Assembly (NCBI RefSeq): GCF_011386835.1
Contig: NC_088792.1
Coordinates: 115,168,421-115,232,420, forward strand
From: Chrysemys picta bellii
Taxonomy: Eukaryota > Chordata > Testudines > Emydidae
Length of the DNA: 64,000 nt
Reading direction: 5' to 3'
This document shows positions 9,811-22,905 of this stretch, in pieces; positions within the stretch are counted from its first letter, which is position 1, and the number at the start of each line of letters is the position of its first letter. A model generated the notes under the pieces. It made no database searches. It saw only the letters and a program-made list of their open reading frames with translations, and had not been told where the DNA came from. The translations under genes were made by a program, and so were the position numbers.

Positions 9811-12715
9811 ATAAAAGGAGTCTCCTGGGCTGAAGTTTGCACCTCTGAACATTACATTGGAGAGAAGGGAGCCCCTTTTCAATCTAGAAGCTTCTCTTTA
9901 GTGACTGACCCCACTCACACATACCATTTGGACAACTGGGGTTTAGGAGTTCCAGTAAACTTCTGCACTAGAGACAGGAGCCCTTCTTTAACAATGGAGA
10001 TAGAAGAGTCTACCACAGGTTCCTGTTCTCAAAACTTAGGGCTTTCTTTCTTTCTTTTGGATTTATAAAAGAAGACACTCAGATAAGGGAACATCTGTCA
10101 AGGCTTCAATGGGAACACACATGGAAGTTACTCCAGTCCTGGAACAGTTCTAAAGTAATTCCCACAGACTGTTCAGCACCAGCAGGAGGAAGAGGCCTGC
10201 AGAGAAGATAGGATGTTCTGGTGCATGGGAGGCAGAGATAATTTGCCTTATATATATGAGTTTTTCTGCAGTTATTTTTATTTTGCCTTTCTGCAATGGA
10301 CACAGCTGTCGCCTAAGTAGACTGCTTTGCTGTCAGCAGGTGTGGTGTCATGTGCCCCAAAAGGCTATATGAGTATTTTCTTCTGGATAGTCTTAAATGA
10401 CAATCCAAGGAAAAGTTTTCCAGCATTAACTGTTTGCCCTGTAGGTACATTCAAAACAACAGAATATATTGTATGGAGGTTGATTCTGTCTATGTCAGTT
10501 CTGATGTTCTCTCTTGCTCATGTGAATAATGTTTTCTGACTACCTTTGGATTCTGAGCAATTTGCACAATTATCTGTAATATATGTATATTGTCTTGTGT
10601 AAATATCATGGGATTTCTACAAGGGCTCTTTTTTGATTAAAAAAAACCCCTAATCTTATCCCATGTCATGAATTTTCCCCCCATTTAAATGTATGTGCAG
10701 ACCTGAAAAATGTCTGTATCCCAGCATGCAAACTACTCGAATGCCAAGTTATCCCTGTAAATCAGAAGGCAAATATGCAGACTCTGTAACACGGAAACTG
10801 AAATGTGCATTTTTAAAAGCTATGCTGGCATTTAAGTATTTTGTATTTAGGTATGAATGAATACTACCAATTCATGTGCTTTTTATCACCCAACTATCAA
10901 ACTATCCATCAAAGCTTTTCCAGAGTAGTTGAATTAAAAATAATAGATCTATGCATCTTTATTGAAGTCAATGGGATTGCACGGCTGTAATTGACAGTAA
11001 AAATTGGCTTAACGTTACTGGGAACTGGGTGGCTCAGAGAATAGGAATTGGTGAGAACCTTGTCTTGTGTTTAGTTGGTGGACCTATTTTACTGTAAATT
11101 GGCATTTCTACAGCAGTGTAATATGAATAGAAAAACATTCAAATAAAAGAACTATGGAAATTTTAAATGGATAAATTACACATTCTAGCTGATATAAATG
11201 TCCTTGAGATTTCATTTTAACTAAAGTGAAGATTTTGTTTAATTTTTAAAACTTTTTGTCTATTTATTTATTGCAGACATCAGGCAGCAGAATTTATTTC
11301 TGATATATTGGCTTTCATTTTTGTGGTTATGCATGAATTTTTATGTTTGGTTTCAAAAATACAGACATAGGCCCCAATCCTGCAAACAGGCTAGTGTGTA
11401 CGTTTTCTTTTTTTAAGAATTGGGCCATACTGTATAAGAGGATATTATTTAAAAACATATCAAAACAGGAGGTGCTCTTCTTCCCCTGTCTCTTGTGAGA
11501 GATTGGGAGCAAGACTAGAGAGGTAGCCTCTCCTCTCTTACTTTATTCTTACGCTTATGTGAGAGATTTGGGGATCTATTTCTTTCTCCAGATCCATTGC
11601 TTCTGGAGGGATTAGGAAGGAGCACCTGCCTCAGGGGAGGAGATGGTTTCAGATACAAGATAATGAAATTGCTTTTTGGTTCTGCATATGTCTTTATGTT
11701 ATTTGATGAATGTTTGATAAGCTTATTGCATTAACTGAATTATTGAAATACTATTGAAATTTTCTTTCTTAGATCATTTTACTCATTGAAGCATGGCCTT
11801 ACACTATTCACAGATTCCACTTCTGATTGTTTCAGTGTTCCACTTCTGATTGTTTCACTTCTGATTGTTTCAGTGTTGAAGTGGACCAGATACAAGCCAT
11901 GGATTCTACCTACATTGGCCTGCAGCTGCCCTCATCTTTTAAGGGACACTTTCAACATACAAATCCTAAACTGTAAACAAAGAAGTGACTTACTAATGAT
12001 AATAACACTTTAGATTGTTATAAATAAAAGACGTTTTAAAAGCCAATTTTGTTGTCTTTACTTATGTTCTTTGATTACCTTTTGCATTTCTCTCAGTTTA
12101 GACAGTGAAAATGATTTCAGGTGAGGAGTGTTTATCCGTTTAAAAACATCTCTTCACTGGTTTTGGTTTTTTTTTAATTCCAGAAATATGTCTGGAACTG
12201 GTAAGTTTTATAAAAGCTTGTATTTAGAACATTTCAATCTTGGCTTTATTTTGTCAGTGGCCTACTGTGATGGCATTTCTCATAAATGAATTGTTTCAAA
12301 TAGCTTCTATGTGGATCATGAAGGCACCTCAGTTGCTGGGACCTACTCTTGGGCCACGCTTCTGTATTAAAGATAAAGTTGAATGCAGTTTGCTACTATT
12401 AATGCAAATAAGTGCAGCCTTAAGTCTCCTGGCATGTTGTCAATGCAATCAGTGACATTACGCAAAGTTTGGGTGCTCCTGACATATAGCATATTCCTAA
12501 TAAAATGTCACTTGTCAAGCCCTCAAGGTGATGCCCTGGCCTCCTTAGCTTTCCCAGAGCTCCACTTGCAAATCTGTTTACCCCAGTGATGCTGTGTAAT
12601 GATTCCACATAGCAAAGAGTGTTCTGGTGACAATGAGTACAAGAGGAGCTCAGATTTCAAATCAAGATGCCTTAAAGGGACATTCAGATTCCATAAATGC
12701 TAAAACTGGCAATTA
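9811..12715. other. Non-coding stretch, little recognised
   Basis: No gene was recognised. A fragment of the ATCCTGC-type repeat (GGCCCCAATCCTGCAAACA) lies near 11,370. A small tandem repeat at 11,817-11,877 is listed separately. Confidence 0.5.
11817..11877 (+). repeat. Short tandem repeat, about three units of 18-23 bp
   Basis: Unit CCACTTCTGATTGTTTCA, with GTGTT after copies one and three, occurs three times in a row; the third copy lacks the leading CCA. Confidence 0.9.
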
Positions 12716-12869
12716 GGCACGTACATTTCTTCTGAAGTATCAGGGATTGCCACAGCTGGAGATGGGACATTGGACCGGGAGGACCAGGGTTCTGAGGTGG
12801 CACCAGGCGTTTTCTCTCTCACATGCTTGTCTGGCTTATTCTTGCTCACATGCTCAGGGTCTAACTGAT

Positions 12870-13215
12870 TGTCATATGTGCAGTTGGGAAGGAATTTTCC
12901 CTCAGTTGTGATTGCCAGTGACCTTGGGGGTTTCCTCTGCAGTGTGTGGGCACAGGTCACTTGTCAGGATTCTCTGGGTATATCACAATCATTTCCCTGC
13001 CATTGTTGGAGGCCTCAGGCACTGCTGCACCTTGGTGCCTCCTGTTCTCTGCCTGTGGCACATAGTAATTTAGTCTCCTGTGGCTATTTAATCTAATTTT
13101 GATTGTTGGGTTGAGTGCACAGGTGCTGGTGGTGTTGGTGACCTGTGATATACAGGAGGTCAGACTAGACAATCTATTGGTCCCTTCTGGCCTATAACTC
13201 TGTGACTCTATGACC
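12870..13215 (+). mobile_element. CR1 LINE 3' end
   Basis: The segment includes TTGGGAAGGAATTTTCCCTC, then CAGGTCACTTG...GGATTCTC, and ends with GGAGGTCAGACTAGACAATC, GGTCCCTTCTGGCC and CTCTGTGACTCTATGAC. These are the 3'-UTR landmarks of a CR1 subfamily common in turtles and crocodilians. It is 5'-truncated and may extend to about 12,720. A minus-strand copy of the same subfamily lies at 52.2-52.6 kb. Confidence 0.8.
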
Positions 13216-13559
13216 TTTCCATTGCATAGGCCTGGTTCTCCTCTCACCCCCAGGAATTCAGCAGTGACTCTATGGAAACAAGTGACACCAGCTCAATGTC
13301 TCCAAGCCTGAGATGGTGCCAGTAACCCCCCTTCCCCCCACTTCTGAAACCTGGCACCACTCTCTGGCTACGCTTTCCTTGGGTCAGCCTCCACCCCCCA
13401 AAGGCAAAGCACTGGCGTTTGGGAGGCTGTGTCATCCCCCTGGTATGTCAGCCCCCAAGGCAGGGGGGCTAGGCCTTCTCCTGTGTAAGGGCGGGGGCTG
13501 CCTGAGCCTCAAACCAACGACATGAAGAAGAGACTGGTCCCCCTCATGTCCCCCTCCCT

Positions 13560-14000
13560 GCAGCTCTCCTCATCCTGTCACCCCTTCTGTCCCCATGCCC
13601 CTTAGATCCCTTCCCTTCCCCCCACCCCGCCCCAGCTCCCTCTGCCCGCCGGCCAGTGCCGGGCCCCGCAGCCCCACCCCGGCGGGGCAGGGCACCGCCC
13701 CCTCCCGCTGGTGCATCGCAGCCCGCCTCAGCGAGGGGCCGGGGCTGCCCGCGAAGCCCGGCCAGCTCAGCGGCAGCGGCAGAGCCCGGGGAAGCAGCGA
13801 GCGAGCGCGCCTGAGCGCGGGGGCGGGGGCGCGGGCGCGGGAGGGGGGCAGGCGAGAGCGGCAGCAGGAGGAGCAGCAGCGGGGCTGCAAAGCCACAGCG
13901 AGCTGCGGGAGCCCGGGGAGCGCAGCAGCAGCAGGGATATAAGCCACCACGAGCCGCCTTAACGCCGCCCCGCAGAGCCGCCCGCCCGCCCGGGAAATAC
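13560..14000 (+). promoter_or_regulatory. CpG island promoter with TATA-like box
   Basis: This stretch is very rich in G+C and in CpG dinucleotides, unlike its flanks. It contains a GC box (GGGGGCGGGG around 13,817-13,828) and a TATA-like GGATATAAG at 13,935-13,943. A start of transcription about 30 bases downstream (near 13,965-13,975) is inferred. The plus-strand orientation is supported by the splice donor at 14,363. Open frames on either strand inside the island, including a 238-codon minus frame, are low-complexity Arg/Ala/Gly/Pro artefacts of base composition. Confidence 0.65.
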
Positions 14001-14362
14001 ACCCAGGAGCAGCCACCCAGCAAGAGGCGCTGGGAAAGCAACAAGCAAGCGCCCACCTCGCCAGGAGCCGTCCCCCCACCCCCCAACAAAACCCCAGCAG
14101 CGACGCTCGAGCTCGGTTTTGCATCTGATTGTTTTTGTTTCTTCGCACCCCTCCTCCCCCCGGGGGGTTCTCCCTTTTCCTGCCAGACTGACTCGCACCC
14201 TCTCGATAATTTATCTCCCCTTCGGTTTTTTTTCTACTCTTCTCCCTGCTTCCAAACCCTGTGTCTGTGTGTTTTAATAACATCACAACCTCTGCTTAAA
14301 ACAAACCAACCAACCAACCAAAACCCTTCCTCCTCTGACCCCATCCAACACCCCTTGTTAAG
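13968..14362 (+). other. Putative first non-coding exon (5' leader)
   Basis: From the TATA-like box to the donor I find no ATG on the plus strand, so this looks like a leader exon of about 395 bases. It is CpG-rich at first, then pyrimidine-rich, with a (CCAA)n run near 14,306-14,322. It ends TTAAG followed by GTGAGT at 14,363-14,368, a near-perfect donor. The start is inferred from the TATA-like position only. I do not recognise the gene, and no downstream coding exon was identified in the window, so the next exon is probably far away. A long non-coding RNA is an alternative. Confidence 0.5.
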
Positions 14363-16213
14363 GTGAGTTGTGTCTTTTCATCACTTTTTCCTCCTTGTGT
14401 GTTATTTCCCCCACCCCCCACCCGGGCAGCTTTGGGGAGGTGGGGTGGATTTCAGGGGGATCCCAGCATGTTTGCAACGCCTTTCTTTTCCCTTCTGCAG
14501 CCTCAGCATCATTCCGCCTTGCTCCTTTATCCCAAGGATGTAGTCAGCTGATGAAGGTGGGGAGCTACTCTTCCTTAGCCCTGCATGCTTGGGAGCAACT
14601 GCAAAAGCAGCCGCACACAGCTTCCCCCTCGCCCCCCGCCGCCCCCCTCACTTTTCTGTTCGTTTGTTTATTTTTGCTTGGTTTCTGTTTTTGAGCAATT
14701 CTCAGGGGACTTGCAAAGAATTGCATGTGAGGGAGAGCGAGCGTAACTGTGTGCTGGGGGGCGGGGGTGCATTTGTACTTGTGTTTATGGGATGAGCGAT
14801 AAAGCTTCCAAACAGCCACGGTATATAGGGAGAGGGGGACAGCAGGGATTGTTGATGGAGAAATTGATCAGGGCTGCAGGAAGGCTGCACAGCTCCTGAA
14901 GTGTTCGCTCCTTGTGCTCCAGGACACCTCGTCTTAAATCATAACTGGCACCTTAATAGTGATGGCTCCCACTCTTCGGCTGGCGTCTCAGTAGAGTAGT
15001 GAAGAGAGGAAAAACTTTAGTGCTACCTTATTGTTAGTGTTTCTTTTGTTCTAGCAGTGTAAGATTTTAATCCTGCAGGGATGAATGGTGAAAATAGCAC
15101 TGCAATCCAGAACTAACGGATCGTTGGGTGTCACATGCTCGTTTTCAGTAACAAAACAGATACAGAGCGTTATTACTTTAGTCAGCTATTAGAAGTATTG
15201 CAGCCAGGTTCACCTCCCAATTGCGAAGTTGTATTAGACTGCTTTCTTCAGCTGTTCAGCTGACTGTTCCTATAAGAGCATTGAAAACAGACACTTATTT
15301 CTGCAGTAAAACAGCATATCTTAAATGTCTTGGGAAAAGACTTGTTTTTTGTGTGTGTTTGTTTGTTTTAGTGGCTATCAAGTAACATATCTGTTCCAAG
15401 GAATTCTTACAGTTTTTGTGTGTCTTCAGTTATTTTACATAGGTGTTTGAATTGGAGTAATGTAGACTTTAGCTGCATTTTGATAAGGCATTAAATCATA
15501 ACTTGCAGAGATGCTATTTGTAAGGTGCCATTCAAAACAAAGCAAAATAACAACCTCCTAGTTCTTCTCCATAGACTTTTCACAGTGGTGTTTGTATCAA
15601 AAATAGCATGCAGTTTCCTTAAAGAACTGGTAACATTTAAAAAAAACAAAACAAAAAACCAGCGCATATCATGATAAACAGTTTCAAGTATTCATAGTTC
15701 AAATAGGATTATATTAAATTTTCCGATGTGTAAAACTATGAATCTGTGTAGAAGATCAAATAGGTCTATCTTACATTAAAATGCATTTTGTTTGGACATT
15801 TGAAAAACATATTGAATCATTTTTGCATCTCAAAGTTTAGATGTGAACTAAAAAGATTGTTACTACTTGTAGTTAGAGGCCTTCATAGTATGGATTTTTA
15901 TAATGAGTGCAATACTTCTTGTTTTGATGGCAGTAGAATACATTTATAGTGCCTGTCTCATACATGTAATTTTAAAATTACCTATCTTTCCACATGCTAT
16001 ATATGGATGATGTTCAGCAAAAATGATCTGTCATGGAAGTATTTTTGTTATGCTAATAAGAAGACATCTTTGATCATTTCTTTTTCTTGTTAGCCTAATT
16101 AAAATATTTTACACAAGTTTGCTTTGGGGTTTTCTGCCATAAATGTCGAGTTGTAGTGAAGAGTGTGTATGGATATGTCTTTGATTGATTGTGCCTTCTT
16201 ATTGTCCATGGGG
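14363..16213 (+). other. Probable start of intron 1, nothing else recognised
   Basis: Sequence downstream of the donor at 14,363. It begins moderately GC-rich and becomes AT-rich after about 15,000. No acceptor-bounded coding exon or repeat was recognised. Confidence 0.45.
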
Positions 16214-16335
16214 TAGGGTGACCAGACAGCAAGTGTGAAAAATCGGGACGGGGAGTGGGGGGTAATAGGAGCCTATAAGAAAAAGACCCCAAAATCGGGA
16301 CTGTCCCTATAAAATCGGGACATCTGGTCACCCTA
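16214..16335. mobile_element. MITE with TAGGGTGACCAGA terminal inverted repeats
   Basis: A 122-bp element. Its first bases, TAGGGTGACCAGA, are the exact reverse complement of its last, TCTGGTCACCCTA. The body holds AATCGGGAC repeats. Flanks CCATGGGG and GCGTGGGG match at 6 of 8 positions, consistent with a decayed 8-bp hAT-type target duplication. I recognise it as an abundant turtle-type MITE. Confidence 0.85.
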
Positions 16336-19300
16336 GCGTGGGGAAAAGTAAAATACTTAAGTGCTTTGTATAGGAGGTATTCAACTGTGTGAGAAAAAGA
16401 GGAACACCAGACAAGTGCATAAGCAGTTACAAAATAAAGCACACAATATTAGAAGTATACATGGAAGCTTGTAAACAGTTGTGTTGCTAAACTCCAATTA
16501 TTGTTTAAACATAGTATTTATGGTGAATCTCTATTCAATATTATACACGTTTTAGTTTAGTAGATTTTGTGTTGTTAAAATCACATATGGCCCAGGGCAC
16601 TCACTCCTTTGTTAATAAAAGCCCTGCCTAATGGCTTGATCCTGAGAAGTTTAGAATACCTACAGCTCTCATTGAGGTCACTGGAATTTGCAAGAGCTCA
16701 GCACCTTTAAGGATCAGGCATTTCATCTTCTCAAGAGTTAGGGTTTATCCAAAAGATAAAATTGCCAAGGTCTTTAATGAATCACTTCATTCAGATTTTA
16801 TGTAGCGTGATATACATCATCAAGGTGTATTTGAATATGTTTGTTCTATCACAAGAAAACTAAAGTGCGTCATTGGACATGAAATGTTAGTATTGTTAAT
16901 CTTAGACTTTTTTTTAAATTCTGCAGTCATTTGTAAAATAGAAAGTGTTTACTAGTTGATACATCTATTTTGCATATTGCTGTAGTTAGTTCATTATTGC
17001 TATGGGCAAGGCATTTAAGAAAAAAAAAAAATATATATATATATATAATTCCCTCAGAGGAAGGCCTGAGTTAATCTGTCTCCATATCATAACAGAGCTG
17101 AAAAACAGTGATGTCTTCAATTGTATATGGAAACCATTTTTTTAACAACCTAATGTGGATGTAATGTCCATCCATAAGAAGTAGGGTTAATTTAGGGCCC
17201 AATCCTGCTCCCATGTAAGTTTTTCCCATTGACTGCAGTGGTAGCAGGCTTAGGCTCTCACAAATTGTTCAGTGCGGTGGTACCTTATGATGAAGCTTTC
17301 TTTTAATTTAGTGTTTGAGGATTGGGTAAAACGTGGATTTATTTACCTATCAAGTTTTTTGTTACTGGTAAAACATGTCCATTAAAATCCTAAACTACTG
17401 TTAAGTGAACTAATAGGAATAGTTATGGAGTTTAGAAGTCTGGCTAACTTTGTAGGACTTCTTGTTACGAAAATAAGGTGGGGTTGTTCTCTGTTGTCAT
17501 CTAACTAAAATGATTTTCTTGTAATTTTGTGCATCGTTCATCTGCAGGTTCTATCTGAAGTAGCTTACAGTCTATCTAGACCTTCTATTCTTTAACATAT
17601 TTCCATTACTGAAGAACATGAATGTTCTGTTTGTATCTTAAACTACAACTACTTTTGTCAGTTTCAGTAGACTTTAATACAATACTTGGTTCTTCCTTAC
17701 AGGGAAAATTTGCCATAATATTTAAACTATGTTTTAAAAGAAAATGATATTAATTGTGTACTTCCTTGCATTTTTTGCATTGGAAATTAGCAAAGTTTTG
17801 TGTTGGAGCCATGCAGTTTATAATTAAAATAAAATGTTTCAAAATAGTAGAGTGATATATATGAAAACCACTTAACACATTTTCCCCTACAATATCACAC
17901 TTTGTTGCTAGCTTAGAATGGTAATATATGTATGTCTCACTCTGAACGCACACTTGTAATTAAAAAAAAATAAAATGATGTTAAAATGCATCAGATTATT
18001 TTATACAAAATCATCAGTTTACGTCTTAAAATTTTGTCTGTTAGGAATAATATTTTAGTAATAAATGACATTTTTCTGCCATATATGCCTACACAAAGAG
18101 GATAATGAGTGCTTAGCTTCAGGGAATTGTATGTAGCCCTGCTGAAATATCAAGCTCTGAACTGGGCTACATGTAGTTAGATTCCCAGTGCTGTTGGTGA
18201 ACTTGAGTGAATGGCAGTAGTGACAAGTTTATATACCTAGACATGTCAGTGAAAGGGACTGACTGCCTCTTGGGGAAAACAACATATCAGAGGAAAGGTG
18301 TTTGAGCAACATTCTGCTCTAGAGCTAAAAACACCAACAGTTGTCTCACGTTCAACATTAGTGAGGGAGGGTACTGTTTCAAAGACAGTGTTCATAGTGA
18401 CCTGTTTAGTTCTTCTTTGGATTATAATAGATCTGGATATTTAAAAAGGAGTTCATAGTAGTACTGATCAGCTTCTCTATTGAGTAGCATATATAGGTGG
18501 TCAGTGGAAAAATAATTGGTTATATTATTATTTATATACCTATCCGACACTTCTTAAATTACTTACATATTCAATGTATTTATATATATATAACTTATAT
18601 CTCCTTTTCACTTTTGTAGGTTTGAGTTGGCAGAGTTTATGGGGGGGGGGGGTGTATGTAGGGTAGGAGGGAAGCGGAAGAAACATTAGCATTAAATTTT
18701 CAAAATATTAGAATGAAGCAAAAAGAGCTAAAGACATTAATAACTACAGAGCCAATGGTAAACTAGTTGGCAAGGTGTATGAGATTTCAAACAATTTAAA
18801 CCTTTTTGACAGTAGACAAACATTTACAGTGAAGAAACCTGAATTCATAGTGAATACACTATCTTTCCATAGATTTCAAATAAATATATTTTAAATATAT
18901 TAAATATATAACACTGCTATTATGCCTTGAGTTGCTCACATAGTTTATTTGTTTGAGAAGTTTTACATTAATGGAGAATGCTGTAATATGACATTTCAGT
19001 CAGATAATTGTAGTATGTGGAGATATTAATCTTTGACCATTCATCTAAGTACTAAAAATTATTTAAATACTGTGATCAAATGGATAAAATATATATTTGA
19101 TAAATGTCGTATTGCCTGCAAGTGTAAAATAAACTTTGTTTTTTGTTTTTGTTTTTTTTATACTAAACCTCATTTAATTGCTCTTTCTAGTTTCATTAAA
19201 GAAGAATAAAACGTACATATCTTATTTTGTTAATTTTGGCTGGGTTTTTTCTTTTGTGTTTCTCTAAATAAAATGTTTAATTATTTTATAATGAAACTTT

Positions 19301-20225
19301 TTAATAGGCAATTGATTTATGATGAAAACTAGCCCTTTTGACAGTTGTTTCTAAAATTCCAAAGGTAGTATTTTACTTTATGTAACTACTTTCTTCAGTC
19401 ACATGCCTCATACAGATAACATTCAACATTCTTTCTATCTCAGTGAGACTTTACATGCAGGTGTATGTGCTATTATAATTAGTTACCTGGAGCTCTAGCA
19501 AAGATGCTTTTTGTTTGCATTTATCATATAAACATTTTAAGCAAATAAGAGAAGTTGAATTATGTAAACTCCCATAAAATTAAATAACCTGTCAATGCCT
19601 GGTTCTCTTATCATTCATACCATTTGCCAGGAGTCTTTTCATATGGGCTCAGATCAGCATAAAGTACCTCTACAGCCAGCCTTAGCAATCAGATCACAAT
19701 ACTTTCAGTTCCCAATGGCTGCTCCAGGAGTCTAGAGAGTGCTACATCCAGCACTCAGTGGCCACAGGAGGTTGAAGACAGGGAGAGAAGAGGAAAACTA
19801 ATGGGGTCTGAGTTGGCTTGTGAAGATCTTCTGGGGGGGAAAAATCTATCTTCATAATGCAAAAGCCAGTGTCTGGCCATGGAAGCTATGTATTTTGGCC
19901 TGAAGAGTATTTATTACTATATATCACGTAAAATCCCAACTGCCTAGTGCTGACAAAGAATCCTAGTACAAAAATTATTTAATCTTATAGGTGCTATAAT
20001 GTGAGTAGAAAAGGAGAAGGGTACACCTGTATAAGTTACATTTAGATTGCTGTATATGGGATATGAATGGTTCTCTATCCTGGTATAATAACAACAGTGT
20101 ATTAGTACATTTCATTTGCTTACCTTTTGAAAATGCAAATAAATTTTATTTTAAGGAAACAGCAAAAACTTGGACATTCAGAGTTAAGCCTGACACACCA
20201 TTCCTAAACTCCTCCATTAAAGAGA
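16336..20225. other. Non-coding AT-rich stretch
   Basis: No coding exon seen. Fold-back repeat fragments occur at about 16,630-16,725 (GGCTTGATCCTGAG ... TTAAGGATCAGGC) and 17,195-17,265 (GGGCCCAATCCTGCTC). A short (TA)n run lies at 17,031-17,046. Confidence 0.5.
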
Positions 20226-20239
20226 TGTGGCCTCATCAC

Positions 20240-20325
20240 AGACCTGGGAGCTCTGTGGTATTGGGCAAAGTTTTTGTACACTACATTCTTTATCTGTGAA
20301 ACGGGACAGTACCATTGGTTAGGAC
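20240..20325 (+). mobile_element. MIR-like SINE 3' fragment
   Basis: TATTGGGCAAAGTTT ... TTCTTTATCTGTGAAACGGG follows the MIR 3' pattern 'CTTGGGCAAGTTACTT ... TTCCTCATCTGTAAAATGGG'. Short, old and degraded. Confidence 0.45.
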
Positions 20326-22680
20326 TGGATTCTGCAACTCTTATTCACATGAATAGTCCCATTGACTTCAGTGGGATGACTTGTTTGAGTGAGGGATTCA
20401 GGATCAGGTCCTGGATTTGTGAAGTAGTTCCAGTGTGAAAAATGCAAAGCATTATTATTGTTATTATTATCCCAGTGAACCATATATTACATGATATATG
20501 ATCATGCCCCTGGCATTCTGCCGCATACTCGACCTAATTTTTTTGGCAACATCTCTTGATTTCTGCAGCACACTAGTGCTGGGTTCTGTAGCAGTATGAA
20601 ATACATTGAAGGCCTTTCACAAAAACTAAAGTCTAAATAAAGAAAACCCCGATGAAACTTTAAATATATCACTTGTAAATTATAACATGGATTTGGGGGT
20701 TTAATGAGTTTATATTTTCTGAGAGCTTATTTCCATTTATGTGCATGAAAATATATCTTCCATTTATTCTCTCTCTTTTGTGTTCTTATGCATATTTTTA
20801 CTAAAGCCATAAAAATACTGTGGAAATCCGGAAGCAGATACTCACTACTTATACAGCATTTTCCATCTTCAGAGATGATACAGGCATTAACTAATTAGCC
20901 ATCACAACAACCCTTTGGGTTTTGTGACAGAGAGACAAAATACTGAACAACAGCAGCAGTAAAATGAGAGAGACTAGGGCAGATGATTTATTTTCTCTCC
21001 ATTTTTCTCCCCATAGTGATTTCTTAGGGATGATGAGAGTAGAGTAGAGAATTTCCATGTGGATTTGGAAGCTTCTATTCCATCGTGTTAGTTAACTTAA
21101 GGCTCCTTACTCTTTCTGTGTGGAGAGCCCTGTTTTGATTGTCACTTTGTGGGGGAGTGATCGGCATGATTCCCTTGCCTGCAGTGCAAGAGAGCCTGCA
21201 AAGGAAACAATTTTGTGATTCCATGACCATAGGTAAAGTCCACAATGCCATATGTATAAGATCACCCACTCTTCTGAGATCTCCCTAATGCACATTAGAA
21301 AGGCACAATGGGGTTATATCTTCAGGACCAAATTTTTCAAGCAACTTCTAAACCTGTGCATGTAGTTTTGGTGTACAGTCATTTGCATGTGCAACCCTCA
21401 CCCTGTTTTCTTTTGTATGAGCACGTATATATTCAAATTGGATAGTTAGACTAGTTGTTAGTAAATCAAATGGAACTGAGGGAAGGATTTGTCAAAATAG
21501 GGGGGAAAGCATCTTTGCAAATGTAAGGAAGGAAGCAAAATAGAGATGATTAAAAATAGGTAAGAAGGAGTGAATGAGAGTGAGGGAGGAGGGGGACGCA
21601 AGATAGATTGAGATGTTAGAGGCAGAAATACAAGGGTAACCTCAGAGTTGGAGGCTGGCATGAAGAGAGAGTGGAACTAGTGGGAGGAAGAAGAGGAGAG
21701 GTAGACAAGGCAAGATTAGAGTTAATTTTGTTTAAAATACTGGCAAGATTCTGGTTCGGAAACATACAGCAAAGAAGTGAGGTGGGGAAAGAAGGTGAAT
21801 TGACTAAGGTGAAATTGAGGAAGAGTTATGTGATACAGGTTTTATAACAAGCAATGTTTAAAATATTACATACAAATAAAATATTTTAAAATAACATTAT
21901 TGAGGCTACAAAGGCAAGCACTGAACAGTTAGGAAATGTCAGTATTTAGGTTGTTCATGCAACCTTCATTCAGCCCCCTTGTGCGTATGCATTATAATAC
22001 AGTCTTTAATTACAAGATTATGTACAATTTTTTTCCACAGGATCCCTGCCATAGACACAGGGTTCTAAAGGTTCTAGGAAAACAGTATCTCTCACAGCCA
22101 GATGCTCAAATGCCTCATGACATTTGTAGAGAGCTGTGCCTGCTACTTTCAGCTTACTTCGCCTTATTGGATCATGAATAACAAAGCACTGTGCTCAGCA
22201 ATCCTACTGGTGGCTCAGCACTTCTCTCTCACAACCTTCGTCCATGTCTCTGCAGGGCTGAGCCTTACTGTGTGATTTGTACTTTGTTAAAAGCAAACAT
22301 TTAGGATCCCAAAATAAAATGTCTCTCTCTTTAACTTGTTGCCTCATAATGGTATTTGCAGTTTATTATATGTGCATACATATATTAACTTTTAACAGTG
22401 AAGATACCATATATTTCAAGCTCTGCCATAAGGTGAAATTAATAAAATATATACAGTAAAAATGCAAATAAAATGTCTTGGGGGACAAAGATTTAAAATA
22501 TTTAAAAGTTTAAAGATTTAAAAGTTCCAGAGAGAGTTCATCACAATGGTCTTGACTTTTATGCTTTTTATATTTGCTGGGGCAGATTCATGCTGCGCAC
22601 ATTTATGCACTCCACAAATGAAAAAAAGTGGAAACAGAACAGCTGTGTTTTCCCAGATCAGGAAGGAATAAACTGCTGGG
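20326..22680. other. Non-coding stretch with repeat fragments
   Basis: A fold-back repeat with CCCATTGACTTCAGTGGGAT lies at about 20,320-20,410. A possible L2/MIR3-like 3' fragment (CATTAACTAATTAGCCATCACAACAACCC) lies near 20,855-20,945. The rest is unrecognised. Confidence 0.4.
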
Positions 22681-22682
22681 AG

Positions 22683-22905
22683 ACCCCATAGGGCTTGTCT
22701 AGACTAAGGTAAAAGATGTATTTTTGAAACATGTTAACTGACATGATTAAATAAAATATTTTAAAACTCTAATGTAGACTTGACAAGTTGTATGTTAGCT
22801 GATAAGCCTGGTCTTCACCTTGACCAGTTAACATATTTTAGGGATTTTAGCTAACATCTTGTAAAAATACGCAACTTTTTCTCTGATTTAGACATACCCG
22901 CAGAG
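22683..22905. repeat. Fold-back repeat with GCTTGTCTAGAC edge
   Basis: The left edge GGGCTTGTCTAGACTAAGG and right edge GATTTAGACATACCCGC are similar in inverted orientation, and the interior contains AACATGTTAACTG and AGTTAACATATT. It belongs with the 35.7-36.1 kb repeat, which has the same type of edge. Confidence 0.45.

Noticed and set aside
13570..14286. 238-codon minus-strand open frame (and 181-, 115- and 83-codon neighbours)
   Set aside because: They lie in the CpG island, are Arg/Ala/Gly/Pro-rich with no domain, overlap each other in several frames, and reflect the lack of stop codons in GC-rich DNA.
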